A stretch of 64,000 bases of DNA from a sulfur-oxidizing endosymbiont of Gigantopelta aegis (GCF_016097415.1 NZ_JAEHGE010000001.1:1971157-2035156), one strand, 5' to 3'. Positions 36,443-46,528 are shown, numbered from the stretch's first letter. Numbers and translations: made by a program. The notes: generated by a model not told the origin, from the letters alone.

Positions 36443-37752
36443 ACATTGTGATCAGTGATGTGCAAATGCCTAAAATGGATGGTCATCAAATGCTCAAGCA
36501 AATTAAACGCCACTATGATGTGCCGGTGTTATTGATGACAGCTTATGGCACCATCAGCAAGGCCATTGAGGCCATGAAAGATGGGGCGGTTGATTATCTG
36601 GTCAAACCCTTTGAGGCCGAAGTCCTTGTGTCAGTAGTGAGTCGTTATGTGGGCAAGAGCATTGAAGATCATCAAATGATTGCAGAATCTGTGAGTATGA
36701 AACAAATTACCCAACTTTCAAAACGCGTGGCCGCCAGTGATGCCACGGTCATGATTGGTGGTTCAAGTGGTACGGGTAAAGAGGTCTTAGCCCGTTTCAT
36801 TCATAATAATTCCAGTCGTGCAGATAAACCCTTTGTTGCCATTAACTGTGCCGCTATTCCAGAGAACATGCTTGAAGCAACCTTGTTTGGCTATGAAAAG
36901 GGGGCTTTTACCGGCGCTTATAAAGCCTCATCCGGTAAATTTGAGCAAGCTCAGGGTGGCACTTTATTACTGGATGAAATTTCAGAAATGGATTTAGGCC
37001 TGCAGGCAAAGCTTTTACGTGTCCTGCAAGAAAAAGAAGTTGAACGTCTGGGAGGGCAGGAATTGATACCTCTTAATGTGCGTGTTTTGGCAACGTCTAA
37101 CCGTAATATGCAGCAGCAGGTTAAAGATAATCGTTTTAGAGAAGATTTATTTTATCGTCTCAATGTATTCCCTTTAAGTATTCCTGATTTAAAAGATCGT
37201 AAGGAAGATATTATTCCTTTAGCGGAACATATTATTAATAAAATGGCCAAACAAAATGGTTGTCAAATCCCTCAATTATCTGATGAGGCGAAACAAAAAC
37301 TGATCAGTCATAACTGGCCGGGCAATATTCGTGAAATGGATAATGTTATTCAACGGGCTTTTATTTTACACATTGATAATATTATTACACCAGAAGACAT
37401 GCCGATGGAAATGTTCTCCGAAACCGGTGTTGAAGCTGAGTTAAATTCTGTTGATAGAGTCTCTGCCAAAGTAGCGGATTCAATAGTAACTGAACAAATG
37501 AATAGTACTCAGGCGAATAGCTCTAATGTGATGAGTATGCTGGCTGAGAGTAAAACTTCATCAAATTTAAATGATGAGTTGCGTGGTCGAGAATTTGACA
37601 AAATTCTGGAAATTCTTCACACCACAATGGGCAATAGAAAAATGGCGGCAGAACAATTAGGTATTAGCCAAAGGACGCTGAGATACAAGTTAGCCAAGAT
37701 GCGTGATGGCGGTATTGTTGTGCCGGGCGGTTTTGGCGCGAAAACTGCTTAA
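36443..37752 (+). pseudogene. flrC: FlrC/FleR response regulator, 3' fragment after the IS66 insertion
   Basis: About 434 codons from a GTG at 36448. It starts inside the receiver at IVISDVQMPKMDG, so the phosphoacceptor Asp is kept but the first receiver strands are lost. Then come the AAA+ domain (MIGGSSGTGKEVLARFIHNN, GAFTGA loop, GTLLLDEISEMD) and a C-terminal Fis-type helix-turn-helix (MAAEQLGISQRTLRYKLAKM). If translated from 36448 it would be an activator without a complete receiver, which could be inactive or unregulated. It lies directly before fliE. Confidence 0.9.
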
Positions 37753-37830
37753 ATAATGCTTAAGTATATAAAACAATATAAATAACACTTATTTTTTGAC
37801 ACTTGTGCAGAAAATATCAAGGACACTGAG

Positions 37831-38199
37831 ATGATTAACGATATTAATAGCTCCAGTATGATGCTGCAAATGCGCTCTATGGCTGATATGGCTAAGACTA
37901 AAAACACCGCCTTGGACATTAATAATGACGGGCTTCCGGGTACTGCGTCGGTGAATAAAATGGCAGAAACGGAATCTGTTGATTTTGGTAGCTTATTAAA
38001 ATCAGCAGTGCAACAGGTGAATTCAATGCAGCAAGTTTCCGGCGATTTAAAGAAAGATTTTATTTCTGGTAAAGAAGGTGTGGACTTGGCTCAAGTGATG
38101 ATTGCTACGGAAAAATCCAGCGTTGCTTTTGGTGCAATGCTTGAAGTAAGAAATAAATTGCTCAAAGCTTATGAAGAAGTTAAACGTATTCGTGTGTAA
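37831..38199 (+). CDS. fliE: Flagellar hook-basal body protein FliE
   Basis: 122 residues. The C-terminal FliE core is clear: VDFGSLLKSAVQQVNSMQQV, then DLAQVMIATEKSSVAFGAML and EVRNKLLKAYEEVKRIRV. It connects MS-ring and rod. An AAGGA ribosome site precedes the ATG. I see no convincing sigma-54 promoter between flrC and fliE. Confidence 0.95.
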   Translation: MINDINSSSMMLQMRSMADMAKTKNTALDINNDGLPGTASVNKMAETESVDFGSLLKSAVQQVNSMQQVSGDLKKDFISGKEGVDLAQVMIATEKSSVAFGAMLEVRNKLLKAYEEVKRIRV

Positions 38200-38239
38200 T
38201 TCGGCTAAATACTACTAGTGATGTGTGGAGAAATAACTA

Positions 38240-39874
38240 ATGGCTGAAGAAACAGCAAACAAAAATTCGATGGTGATGTTACAAAACATTAGTGAATATC
38301 CGCTATTAAGGCAATTAGGCCTAATGGTGGGACTTGCTGCGAGTGTTGCTTTAGGCGTTGCTATTGTCTTTTGGTCGCAATCACCCGACTACACAACGCT
38401 TTATGCAGAATTACCTGACAATGAACTTTCGCAAGTCGCAGATGCTTTAAAGCAAAGCAAAATAAAGTACAAAATAAGTGCTGGTAATATCATGGTGCCA
38501 GCCAATGAAATTGACACAGCACGTATGCAATTAGCTGCCCAGGGCTTACCGAATGTGAGACCTGAGGGTTTTGATATTCTCAGTGAAGACCAATCTTTTG
38601 GTACTAGTCAATTTATTCAGGCCGCTCGCTATCAACATGCCCTTGAAGAAGAGCTGTCTCGCTCTATTTCCGCACTAAGAAATGTTAAGTCTGCTCGGGT
38701 ACATTTAGCACTCCCCAAAGAGTCTGTTTTTGTCAGAAATCGCAAAAAAGCCAGCGCTTCAGTGATTGCCAATATTTATTCAGGCCATCGTATGACGCTT
38801 GATCAAATTAATGCCATTACTTATATGGTGGCTTCCAGTGTGCCTAATTTACAAGTTGAAGAAGTGACCGTGGTTGATCAAATGGGGCGTTTGCTGACTA
38901 ATACTGAAAATAAACAACAGGTATTAAACTCAAAGCAACTTGAGTATACTAATAAAGTAGAACAAAACTATATTGAGCGAGTGAGCAATATACTCTCGCC
39001 CTTTTTAGGGGCTACAGGCTTTAAAGCACAAGTGAATGCTGATATTGATTTTACTCGAATCGAAAAAACTTCAGAAACCTTTAACCCTGATGCTGCGGCA
39101 ACGCGTAGTAAGCAGCAATTAATTGAAAGAATGTCTGCTTCTGATGAGGGAGGCATTCCTGGTGCATTATCTAATCAACCCCCCGGTGGTTCAATTGCAC
39201 CAGAAAATGCGGGTGGTGTAGAAGGAGAAGCTGGCGGCGGTGGTTTTAAAAATAAAGAAACACTGACGCAAAACTTTGAATTGGATAAGACGATTAGTCA
39301 CACCCGTTTGTCTACGGGTAATGTGAAGCGTATTTCGATTGCAGTGGTCATTGATGATAAAAAGGTGGTTGCAGAAGATGGCACGGTGACAGCGACACCC
39401 AGAACAGAAGATGAATTGAAACGTATTACAAACTTGGTGAAAGAAGCCGTGGGCTTTAATGCTCAGCGCGGAGATAGTGTCAATATTATTAATGCCGGCT
39501 TTGTTTCTCCGACTGAACTTGAAGCCTTACCTGATGTGCCAGTCTGGGAACAAGCCTGGTTTGCCCCCTTGGTCAAACAAGTCTTGGCAGCTCTGGTGGT
39601 TCTCTATATAATCTTTGGAGTGATAAAACCAGCGTTCAAAAGCTTGTCCAAACCACATAAAGAACTGGTTGGTATTGAAGGTGAAGGTGTCGACGGGGCA
39701 TCAGCACAAGCCGCTCTGGCTGCCGGTGGTGCGGATGGCATGGGGGGTGAAGAAGCCGATGCCTTACCTAAGCCACCGGATGACTATGAACTACAACTTG
39801 ATATGGCACGTAAATTAGTCGTAGAAGATCCTAAAATTGCTGCTCAAGTGGTAAAAAACTGGCTAGCGGCTTAA
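38240..39874 (+). CDS. fliF: Flagellar MS-ring protein FliF
   Basis: 544 residues with two transmembrane helices (about 30-50: MVGLAASVALGVAIVFW; about 445-465: LVKQVLAALVVLYIIFGVI) and a large periplasmic region with the ring-building motif (PEGFDILSEDQSFGTSQFIQ, ARVHLALPKESVFV). The C-terminus (KLVVEDPKIAAQVVKNWLAA) is the FliG-binding tail. It is the first ring of the basal body. Confidence 0.96.
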   Translation: MAEETANKNSMVMLQNISEYPLLRQLGLMVGLAASVALGVAIVFWSQSPDYTTLYAELPDNELSQVADALKQSKIKYKISAGNIMVPANEIDTARMQLAAQGLPNVRPEGFDILSEDQSFGTSQFIQAARYQHALEEELSRSISALRNVKSARVHLALPKESVFVRNRKKASASVIANIYSGHRMTLDQINAITYMVASSVPNLQVEEVTVVDQMGRLLTNTENKQQVLNSKQLEYTNKVEQNYIERVSNILSPFLGATGFKAQVNADIDFTRIEKTSETFNPDAAATRSKQQLIERMSASDEGGIPGALSNQPPGGSIAPENAGGVEGEAGGGGFKNKETLTQNFELDKTISHTRLSTGNVKRISIAVVIDDKKVVAEDGTVTATPRTEDELKRITNLVKEAVGFNAQRGDSVNIINAGFVSPTELEALPDVPVWEQAWFAPLVKQVLAALVVLYIIFGVIKPAFKSLSKPHKELVGIEGEGVDGASAQAALAAGGADGMGGEEADALPKPPDDYELQLDMARKLVVEDPKIAAQVVKNWLAA

Positions 39875-39931
39875 ACAAAGCAATAATACACGACCAATTT
39901 AACTCATAATTGTAATAAAAGAGAAGTAAGC

Positions 39932-40966
39932 ATGGCGGATGAAGATAAAAAACAAGCGGGAGGGGCTGGTGGGGGACTAGACGGTATCCAGCAAGCCGCT
40001 GTTTTTCTTATGTCAGTAGGCGAAGAAGAAGCTTCAGGTATACTGAAACATCTAGGCCCTAAAGAAGTGCAAAGTCTTGGTGAAGCCATGGCCACCATGA
40101 GTAATGTTGACAAAGGTAAAGCCAAAGATGTGCTAGCAAATTTTAATACCATTGTGGGTGGCCAAACAGCCTTAGGCATGGGCTCAGAAGATTATCTTCG
40201 TAACGTCTTAAATAAGGCGCTTGGAAAAGATAAGGCTGGTGGGGTCATTGACCGTATTCTTCTTGGCCGTCAGTCAAAAGGTCTGGAAGCTCTTAAGTGG
40301 ATGGAACCACGTTCTATTGCCGAAGTCATTCGTTTAGAACATCCACAAATTATTGCCATTGTTTTATCTTATCTCGAAGCCGATCAAGCTGGTTTAGTGC
40401 TATCTAATTTACCCGAAAATACCCGCGCTGATATCATGATGCGTATTGCCAGTCTGGATGCCATTCAGCCTGCAGCTTTGTTTGAGCTGGATGAAATTTT
40501 AGAAAAACAATTCGCCGGTCAGGAAAGTAGTATCCGTTCATCCAGTGTGGGCGGCATTAAAACCGCAGCCGACATTCTTAACTTTGTTGATGGCACATCA
40601 GAAGCTGCCATTATGGAAGGCATCAAAAATGTCGATGAAGATTTGGGGCAGGAAATTGAAGACAGTATGTTTGTTTTTGACAATTTGTCCGGTGTCGATG
40701 ACCGAGGTATTCAGGCACTCCTAAGAGAAGTTTCCTCTGATATCTTAATTGTTGCTCTCAAAGGTGCCGATGACGATGTGAAAGAAAAAATCCTGAAAAA
40801 CATGTCTAAACGTGCGGCGGAAATGTTGCGTGATGATCTTGAAGCCAGTGGGCCGGTGAAACTCAGTGAAGTGGAAGATGCCCAGCGTGAAATTCTCAGT
40901 GTGGCACGACGTATGGCTGAGTCGGGCGATATCGCTTTGAGTGCGGGCGGCGATGAATATGTCTGA
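39932..40966 (+). CDS. fliG: Flagellar motor switch protein FliG
   Basis: 344 residues, the usual length. It has the N-terminal FliF-binding domain (IQQAAVFLMSVGEEEASGIL), the middle EHPQIIAIVLSYL (EHPQ motif) and the C-terminal torque domain (MFVFDNLSGVDDRGIQALLR, then EKILKNMSKRAAEMLRDDLE). The stop overlaps the start region of fliH. Confidence 0.96.
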   Translation: MADEDKKQAGGAGGGLDGIQQAAVFLMSVGEEEASGILKHLGPKEVQSLGEAMATMSNVDKGKAKDVLANFNTIVGGQTALGMGSEDYLRNVLNKALGKDKAGGVIDRILLGRQSKGLEALKWMEPRSIAEVIRLEHPQIIAIVLSYLEADQAGLVLSNLPENTRADIMMRIASLDAIQPAALFELDEILEKQFAGQESSIRSSSVGGIKTAADILNFVDGTSEAAIMEGIKNVDEDLGQEIEDSMFVFDNLSGVDDRGIQALLREVSSDILIVALKGADDDVKEKILKNMSKRAAEMLRDDLEASGPVKLSEVEDAQREILSVARRMAESGDIALSAGGDEYV

Positions 40967-41765
40967 TTCGGATAAGGAGACTAAGCTTAGCAAGGTCATT
41001 TCCGCTGATTCGCAAATAAAATATCAACGTTTGTTTGTGCCCAGTGGTAAAAGCAAAGCGCAAAGAGAAAAAGAGCAGTCAGGTTTAATGACTGCTCGAA
41101 AATTGGAAGCGCTGCAAAAGCAAGCTTATGACGAAAGCTTTCAACAAGGTAAAGATGAAGGCTATCAGGCTGGATTGGAAGAAGGTCGTAAAGAAGGGCT
41201 AGTCAAAGGCCAGGAAGAAGTGGCTCAAATTGTTAAACATTTTGAGCAAATGATTCAGTTTATAGCCACTCCCATCGAAGCAGTTAACGAGACCGTTGAA
41301 GAAGAGTTAGTGAGCTTAGCCATTGCGACGGCCAAGCAAATCATTCGCCGTGAGATCAGCGTTGATCCGGGACAAATTATAGCGGTTATCAAAGAAGCAC
41401 TCTTCGTTCTACCTTCCAGTGCAAAAAAAATCAAAGTGTATTTACATCCTGCTGATGCAGCTATCGCCAGAGAACATTTATCAAGCACAAAAAATGACTC
41501 AGACAGCTATCAGGAAGATGAATCATGGGCTATCATTGATGAACCTAATATTACGCGTGGTGGCTGTGAAATTAAATCAGCCACCTCACAAGTGGATGCT
41601 AAAATTGAAACCCGAATCGCTGAAATTGCAGTACGTATCCTTGGTAGTGAAAGAGCGGGCAGTGAAAGAGCCGGCAATGAGCGAGAGGAAAGTGAAAGTG
41701 TTGCAAAAGATGATACGCTTGATGATGAAGTCGATGAAACGGCTGGTGTTACCAGCAAAACCTAA
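40953..41765 (+). CDS. fliH: Flagellar export apparatus protein FliH
   Basis: About 270 residues. FliH-type features: a charged N-terminus, the GxxxG-rich helix (QQGKDEGYQAGLEEGRKEGL) and the C-terminal FliI-binding domain (VSLAIATAKQIIRREISVDP, IKVYLHPADAAIA, GGCEIKSATSQVDAKIETRI). The last 40 residues are an Arg/Glu-rich tail with three near-repeated SERAGSERAGNEREESE units. The start is ATG 40953 or 40959, inside the end of fliG. It regulates the FliI ATPase. Confidence 0.92.
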   Translation: MNMSDSDKETKLSKVISADSQIKYQRLFVPSGKSKAQREKEQSGLMTARKLEALQKQAYDESFQQGKDEGYQAGLEEGRKEGLVKGQEEVAQIVKHFEQMIQFIATPIEAVNETVEEELVSLAIATAKQIIRREISVDPGQIIAVIKEALFVLPSSAKKIKVYLHPADAAIAREHLSSTKNDSDSYQEDESWAIIDEPNITRGGCEIKSATSQVDAKIETRIAEIAVRILGSERAGSERAGNEREESESVAKDDTLDDEVDETAGVTSKT

Positions 41766-41805
41766 AATAATGCAGCTGAAACTGCATTTAATCTGTGGAT
41801 AAACT

Positions 41806-43287
41806 ATGAGTTCTGACTCGCCTCCTACTGAGAATCCTGCTAAGCAAAGGCTTGATATCCCTTTGCTATCAAATAGTGTCACACAATGGACAAAATTACT
41901 GGCAGAAGGACGTGAAAACATAGAAAACAAACCATTTACTTTGCAGGTAGAAGGTAAATTGACACGTATGGTGGGCATGACTTTGGAAGCAGAAGGTTGT
42001 GAGTCTGCTATCGGTAGTCGTTGCTTGGTTGAAGGCGTGGATAAGCAGTGTATTGAGACAGAAGTGGTTGGTTTTTCTGGCGATAAACTCTATCTAATGC
42101 CAACTGAAGGACTGCATGGCATCTTACCGAATGCTCGCGTGATTCCGACTTCAGACTCATATCGCGTACCCGTTGGCATTGAGTTATTAGGTCGGGTTAT
42201 TGATGGTGCAGGGAATCCACTGGACGATAAAGGGCCATTAGAAAATACTCGACAAGCCCCACTAACGGGCAAGATTATGAACCCATTATCCAGAGAACCC
42301 ATTACGACTCATCTTGATGTGGGCGTTCGTGCAATCAATGCCATGCTGACTGTAGGACGTGGTCAGCGCATGGGCTTATTTGCCGGTAGTGGTGTGGGTA
42401 AAAGTGTACTCCTGGGGATGATGACCAAATTTACCGATGCCGATGTTATCGTTGTGGGCTTGATTGGTGAACGAGGACGTGAGGTTAAAGAGTTTATTGA
42501 AAATATTCTCGGCGATGAAGGCATGGCACGTTCGGTCGTCGTTGCTGTTCCCGCTGATCAATCACCTGTCATGCGTCTTCATGGGGCACAGGTGGCCACC
42601 AGTATCGCTGAAGATTTTCGTGATCAGGGTAAACATGTTTTATTATTAATGGACTCATTGACACGTTTTGCTCAGGCACAACGTGAGATAGCACTCGCTA
42701 TTGGTGAGCCGCCAGCGACAAAAGGCTATCCACCTTCTGTTTTTGCCAAGTTACCGGGTTTAGTAGAACGGGCAGGCAATGGCGTGAGTGGCGGTGGCTC
42801 GATTACGGCCTTTTATACGGTATTGACAGAAGGTGATGATCAGCAAGATCCAATTGCGGATGCCGCCCGTGCCATTCTTGACGGTCATGTGGTGTTATCA
42901 AGAGAGTTGGCTGAAAAAGGTCATTATCCCGCCATTGACATTGAAGCTTCAATTAGTCGTGTTATGACTGAAGTGGTTGATGAATCGCATATTGAATTAG
43001 CCCAGCGTTTCAAACAAATTTACTCTGTTTATCAGCAAAACCGTGATTTAATTAATGTCGGTGCCTATACTTATGGTACAGAGCCTGCCATTGATGAAGC
43101 CATTGAACTACAGCCTTCCTTAATGAGTTTTTTACAACAGGGCATGAATGAAGCAATGAGTTTTGAGGGGTGTTTACATGATCTGGAAATGGTTATGACA
43201 CAGCCCACGCAATCTCAGCAAGTAATCAATACTCAGCAACCCGCTGTAACGCCAGGAATGGCGTCAGCCAATGTTTATAAGCAGTAA
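41806..43287 (+). CDS. fliI: Flagellum-specific ATPase FliI
   Basis: 493 residues, long for FliI because of extra residues at both ends. F1-ATPase-type core: Walker [34 protein letters not shown], Walker [21 protein letters not shown] and [20 protein letters not shown]. It powers export of flagellar proteins together with FliH and FliJ. Followed six bases later by fliJ. Confidence 0.96.
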   Translation: MSSDSPPTENPAKQRLDIPLLSNSVTQWTKLLAEGRENIENKPFTLQVEGKLTRMVGMTLEAEGCESAIGSRCLVEGVDKQCIETEVVGFSGDKLYLMPTEGLHGILPNARVIPTSDSYRVPVGIELLGRVIDGAGNPLDDKGPLENTRQAPLTGKIMNPLSREPITTHLDVGVRAINAMLTVGRGQRMGLFAGSGVGKSVLLGMMTKFTDADVIVVGLIGERGREVKEFIENILGDEGMARSVVVAVPADQSPVMRLHGAQVATSIAEDFRDQGKHVLLLMDSLTRFAQAQREIALAIGEPPATKGYPPSVFAKLPGLVERAGNGVSGGGSITAFYTVLTEGDDQQDPIADAARAILDGHVVLSRELAEKGHYPAIDIEASISRVMTEVVDESHIELAQRFKQIYSVYQQNRDLINVGAYTYGTEPAIDEAIELQPSLMSFLQQGMNEAMSFEGCLHDLEMVMTQPTQSQQVINTQQPAVTPGMASANVYKQ

Positions 43288-43293
43288 ACCCGT

Positions 43294-43768
43294 ATGCCAA
43301 AGTCTAAGTCCAAACGCATGAAACCTGTTAACCAGTTGGCAGAAAAAAAACAGCAGCAATCGGCTGTTGTTTACTCTGAAACAACGACACAACTCAGGGC
43401 GATGGAAAATCAATTAGAAAAACTCTATAGTTATCGAGCGGGCTATAATCAACAAATGATCGAACTCTCGCAAAGTGGTGTGGGGACTCATCGCTTACAA
43501 GATACCTTGATGTTTATGAATAATTTAAATCAAAGTATCGAAGGTCTGTCATTGCAGATCCAAGAACAAAAAAAAAGTGTGTGAGGCTAAAAAACAACTC
43601 TGGTTAGCAACGCGTAATAAAACAAAAATTTATTTAAAAGTGACTGAGAAGTATATTGTAGAAGAAAAACTCGTGCTACAAAAAAATGAGCAGAAACTGG
43701 CTGATGAATTCAACCAGTCTCTGTTTTATCGTAGAATGAGCAAAGCCGATCATAACTCCAACTCTTAA
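43294..43768 (+). pseudogene. fliJ: Flagellar export chaperone FliJ, frameshift at an A9 tract
   Basis: The first frame (43294-43584) gives the N-terminal coiled coil (TTTQLRAMENQLEKLYSYRA, LMFMNNLNQSIEGLSLQIQE). The second (43577-43768) gives the C-terminal helix (CEAKKQLWLATRNKTKIYLK). Together they make about 157 residues, near the normal 145-155. The nine-A run at 43568-43576 has one A too many for a continuous frame. Slippage at A9 could restore FliJ, so it may be a translated gene rather than a dead one. FliJ is the stalk/escort for export chaperones. Confidence 0.85.
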
Positions 43769-43823
43769 ACCTAGAAACCTCAGTTGAATCGCTCGCAGTA
43801 GGTTCAACTGAGGTTTCTAGGTT
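43768..43823. repeat. 21-bp perfect inverted repeat after fliJ, MITE-like family (copy 1)
   Basis: AACCTAGAAACCTCAGTTGA... (43768-43788) is exactly complementary to 43803-43823, with a 14-base loop TCGCTCGCAGTAGG. A related longer copy lies at 56279-56458 and shares the outer arms and the internal TCG...GTAGG. Here it sits between the convergent fliJ and the Gly-rich gene, so it may act as a bidirectional terminator. Confidence 0.88.
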
Positions 43824-43843
43824 AAATCCTATCTTTATGTGTT

Positions 43844-44365
43844 TTAACGACCGCCGCCATAACGTCGGTCACCACCACCACCACCGCCATACTGGCTATT
43901 AGAACCACCACCATATCCATATTGGTTATTGTTGCCACTGCCAGAATCGTTGCCTTGTCCATAACGATATTGATTGCCGCTACCAGAAGTATTACCTTGA
44001 CCATAACGGTGTTGCTTGCCACCACCACTGCCACCATTCTGTGAGTTTTGACCGCCTCCGCCTCCACCTCCACCTCCGCCCTTGCCGCGCCCATTACCAC
44101 GACCGCTTCCCATCTGATCCATATTGCGTTTGCCACTGGCACCCATATTGGCGAAGCGAGAATCACGCTCAGATTGATCCATACTTCCCATACGGCTTTG
44201 GCGTTCTGAACGATAAGCGTCTTTAGCGCTATTATCCATGCTTCTCACCTGATCTCTCATGCCAAATAAATCATCGTTTGAATAGCTGCTGAAATCTTCG
44301 CTATAACTTAAACTGGAAAAAGTCATGGCAGTCATGAGCATCATGCCTGATAAATTGCTTTTCAT
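43844..44365 (-). CDS. Exported Gly-rich protein, divergent from a two-component system
   Basis: About 173 residues. Signal peptide MKSNLSGMMLMTAMTFSSLS-YS. Residues 20-75 form a charged helical segment (YSNDDLFGMRDQVRSMDNSA, RSERQSRMGSMDQSERDSRF) resembling small periplasmic DUF1104-like proteins. Residues 80-173 are Gly/Asn/Tyr/Gln-rich repeats (SGSGNQYRYGQGNDSGSGNN). The frame runs upstream to 44458, but the ATG at 44365 has AGAGGATA before it. It is transcribed away from the response regulator gene, reminiscent of cpxP/cpxRA, so it may be under that system's control. Confidence 0.72.
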   Translation of the reverse strand: MKSNLSGMMLMTAMTFSSLSYSEDFSSYSNDDLFGMRDQVRSMDNSAKDAYRSERQSRMGSMDQSERDSRFANMGASGKRNMDQMGSGRGNGRGKGGGGGGGGGGQNSQNGGSGGGKQHRYGQGNTSGSGNQYRYGQGNDSGSGNNNQYGYGGGSNSQYGGGGGGDRRYGGGR

Positions 44366-44507
44366 AATATTATCCTCTTGTTTTGTTGTCTGTGAATGAG
44401 TTAATGATAAAAAATGAATGTTGTCATAAAATTTCAAAATGACACTAAATTGTTTCAAAATGTTTCACATCAAGTTCAGTTTGAAGTACAGATGCTATAA
44501 TTAAGTT

Positions 44508-45218
44508 ATGAATACACAGCAAATTAAAATTTTAATTATTGATGATGATCCGAAACTGGGCGATTTATTGGCGCGTTATTTAAGTGAACAGCAAATATCT
44601 GCCCAAGTTGTTTATGATGGTAAACAAATGGATGATGTGCTGGCTGTTGATAGTTTTGACCTCATCATTCTTGATATTATGTTGCCAGGTGAGGATGGTT
44701 TAAGCATTGCCCGGCGTTTGCGAAAAGATTCATCTATACCCATTATAATCCTTTCTGCCCGAGGTGAAGATGTAGAAAAAATTATTGGCCTAGAAGTAGG
44801 GGCGGATGATTATTTGGCCAAGCCTTTTAACCCAAGAGAATTACTGGCCAGAATACGGGCTGTGTTAAGGCGGCCGGTAGAAAATGCTTCAATACCTGAA
44901 AAAATAAACAAGTCAATTCGACCTTTTGGCCCGTTTAAGTTGAATTTAAACAATCATGTTTTATTGGAGTCCAATAAGCCCGTCGAACTGACCAGTGGTG
45001 AATATGATTTACTTGAGGCTTTTGTAAAAAATGCCAATCAGGTATTGAGTCGTGATCAACTGATTGATCACTTAAAAGGTTATGAACGCTCTCCCTTTGA
45101 CCGTAGCATTGATGTGCGCGTCACTCGATTAAGAAAAAAATTAGGTAATAATGATTACATTCGTACCATACGAGGCATTGGCTATATGTTTATTACTGAT
45201 CCCCTGGCTGATCAGTAA
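44508..45218 (+). CDS. OmpR-family response regulator
   Basis: 236 residues. Receiver domain with LIIDDDPKLGDLL, phosphoacceptor Asp in LIILDIMLPGEDGLS and Lys in DDYLAKPFNPRELLARI. C-terminal winged helix (ELTSGEYDLLEAFVKN, SIDVRVTRLRKKLGNNDYIR). Closest in layout to RstA/CpxR regulators. It overlaps the sensor kinase by one base (TAATG). Confidence 0.94.
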   Translation: MNTQQIKILIIDDDPKLGDLLARYLSEQQISAQVVYDGKQMDDVLAVDSFDLIILDIMLPGEDGLSIARRLRKDSSIPIIILSARGEDVEKIIGLEVGADDYLAKPFNPRELLARIRAVLRRPVENASIPEKINKSIRPFGPFKLNLNNHVLLESNKPVELTSGEYDLLEAFVKNANQVLSRDQLIDHLKGYERSPFDRSIDVRVTRLRKKLGNNDYIRTIRGIGYMFITDPLADQ

Positions 45219-46528
45219 TGCGTAAACCCAGTTCTTTATATTTCAGAACCAGTTTGACGATTTTCGTTGCACTGTTTATTTTCCTTGCCTTTGCTGCTGT
45301 CGTTGTTTATCAGAATCTCATGCAGCCTATTGCTCGTCAAGCAGCAGGTGACATGGCAGCATTGATGGTATTGTCATCACAAACATGGGTAGAATTATCA
45401 CCTGAAGCACGCTCGCGGTTTACGATTGAATTAAAAAGTTATCATCATATTCTTATTACAGACCAGCAAAAAAATCTGAGTCCTATCGTCCATCGACATC
45501 CATTTTTACATTTTTTAAAAGAAGCTTTGGAAAAACGTCTGCAACAAAACATCGTATTATTAGAAGATGATAAAAATGTCTGGCTTGATATTCGTCTCTC
45601 TGAACAGGTTGTGCGTATTGGTTTTCCTTACAAGCATATCGGTCCCAATCCACCTATTGTTATCTTTTTATTGCTATTCGGAGCGGCAACGCTCATTTTT
45701 CTCACCAGTAGCTTTTTAGTCAGACGTTTAATTAAACCTTTAGAAAAATTATCTCAGGCTACCATGCAGATGGGAACCGGCAGTAAAGTCCCGCCATTGG
45801 ATGAATCCGGTGCAAAGGAATTATGCCAGTTGACCCGCAGTTTTAATCAAATGAATCAACGAGTACAGCAATTACTGGATAATCGTAATACCTTACTCGC
45901 GGGTATTTCACATGACTTACGTACGCCAATTGCTCGAATACATTTAGGCTTAGAGCTATTAGACAAGCAAAATGATCAAGCCTTGATTGATGATATTCGT
46001 GCCGATCTGGATGAAATGAATCACTTAATCGGGCAAACGCTGGAGTTAGCTATCAGTCGTGAAAAAGCGTTGGATAATCTGAAACGTGTTGAAATTAATG
46101 AACTCATAGCACAAGAAGTCGATAAGTTTCATCATCAATATGCGTTAATAGAATGGCAAGCATCAACAGCTTGTTATGCTCTCATCTCCCAAACTGCCCT
46201 ACAGCGTATTATTCAAAACTTGCTACAAAATGCAATTCGTTATGGCGATAATACAAAAATTAAAGTCACCCTTAGCTCATCTGCTGAAAAAATTGTTTTA
46301 TGTGTTTGTGATCAGGGGCCGGGTATTCCTGATGAATATAAAAATAAAATTTTTGAACCTTTTTTCCGTCTGGAAAAATCACGCAATGTTAGTACTGGCG
46401 GTACAGGCTTAGGATTGGCCATCGTCAGTCAGTTGTGTGAGCTTTATGGTTGGACTATTGAATTAAAAAATAATCCTCATAAAGGTAGTACTTTCTGCCT
46501 AAATATTCCTATTCCCTCTTCTCTTTAG
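45218..46528 (+). CDS. Sensor histidine kinase of the OmpR/EnvZ-RstB type
   Basis: 436 residues. Two transmembrane helices (SLTIFVALFIFLAFAAVVVY and IVIFLLLFGAATLIFLTSSF) bracket a periplasmic sensor domain of about 110 residues. Then HAMP (IKPLEKLSQATMQMG), the His box NTLLAGISHDLRTPIARIHL and the ATPase G boxes (VCDQGPGIPDEYKNKIFEPF, GTGLGLAIVSQL). It is paired with the upstream regulator. The system sits between fliJ and fliK and is not part of the usual flagellar set. Confidence 0.94.
   Translation: MRKPSSLYFRTSLTIFVALFIFLAFAAVVVYQNLMQPIARQAAGDMAALMVLSSQTWVELSPEARSRFTIELKSYHHILITDQQKNLSPIVHRHPFLHFLKEALEKRLQQNIVLLEDDKNVWLDIRLSEQVVRIGFPYKHIGPNPPIVIFLLLFGAATLIFLTSSFLVRRLIKPLEKLSQATMQMGTGSKVPPLDESGAKELCQLTRSFNQMNQRVQQLLDNRNTLLAGISHDLRTPIARIHLGLELLDKQNDQALIDDIRADLDEMNHLIGQTLELAISREKALDNLKRVEINELIAQEVDKFHHQYALIEWQASTACYALISQTALQRIIQNLLQNAIRYGDNTKIKVTLSSSAEKIVLCVCDQGPGIPDEYKNKIFEPFFRLEKSRNVSTGGTGLGLAIVSQLCELYGWTIELKNNPHKGSTFCLNIPIPSSL

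Noticed and set aside
37753-37830. Sigma-54 promoter before fliE (TTGACACTTGTGCA)
   Set aside because: The spacing between GA and GC elements is wrong and the invariant GG is absent.
43822-44166. 114-codon minus-strand frame in the Gly-rich gene
   Set aside because: It is an alternate frame of GGT/GGC-type repeats with implausible composition.
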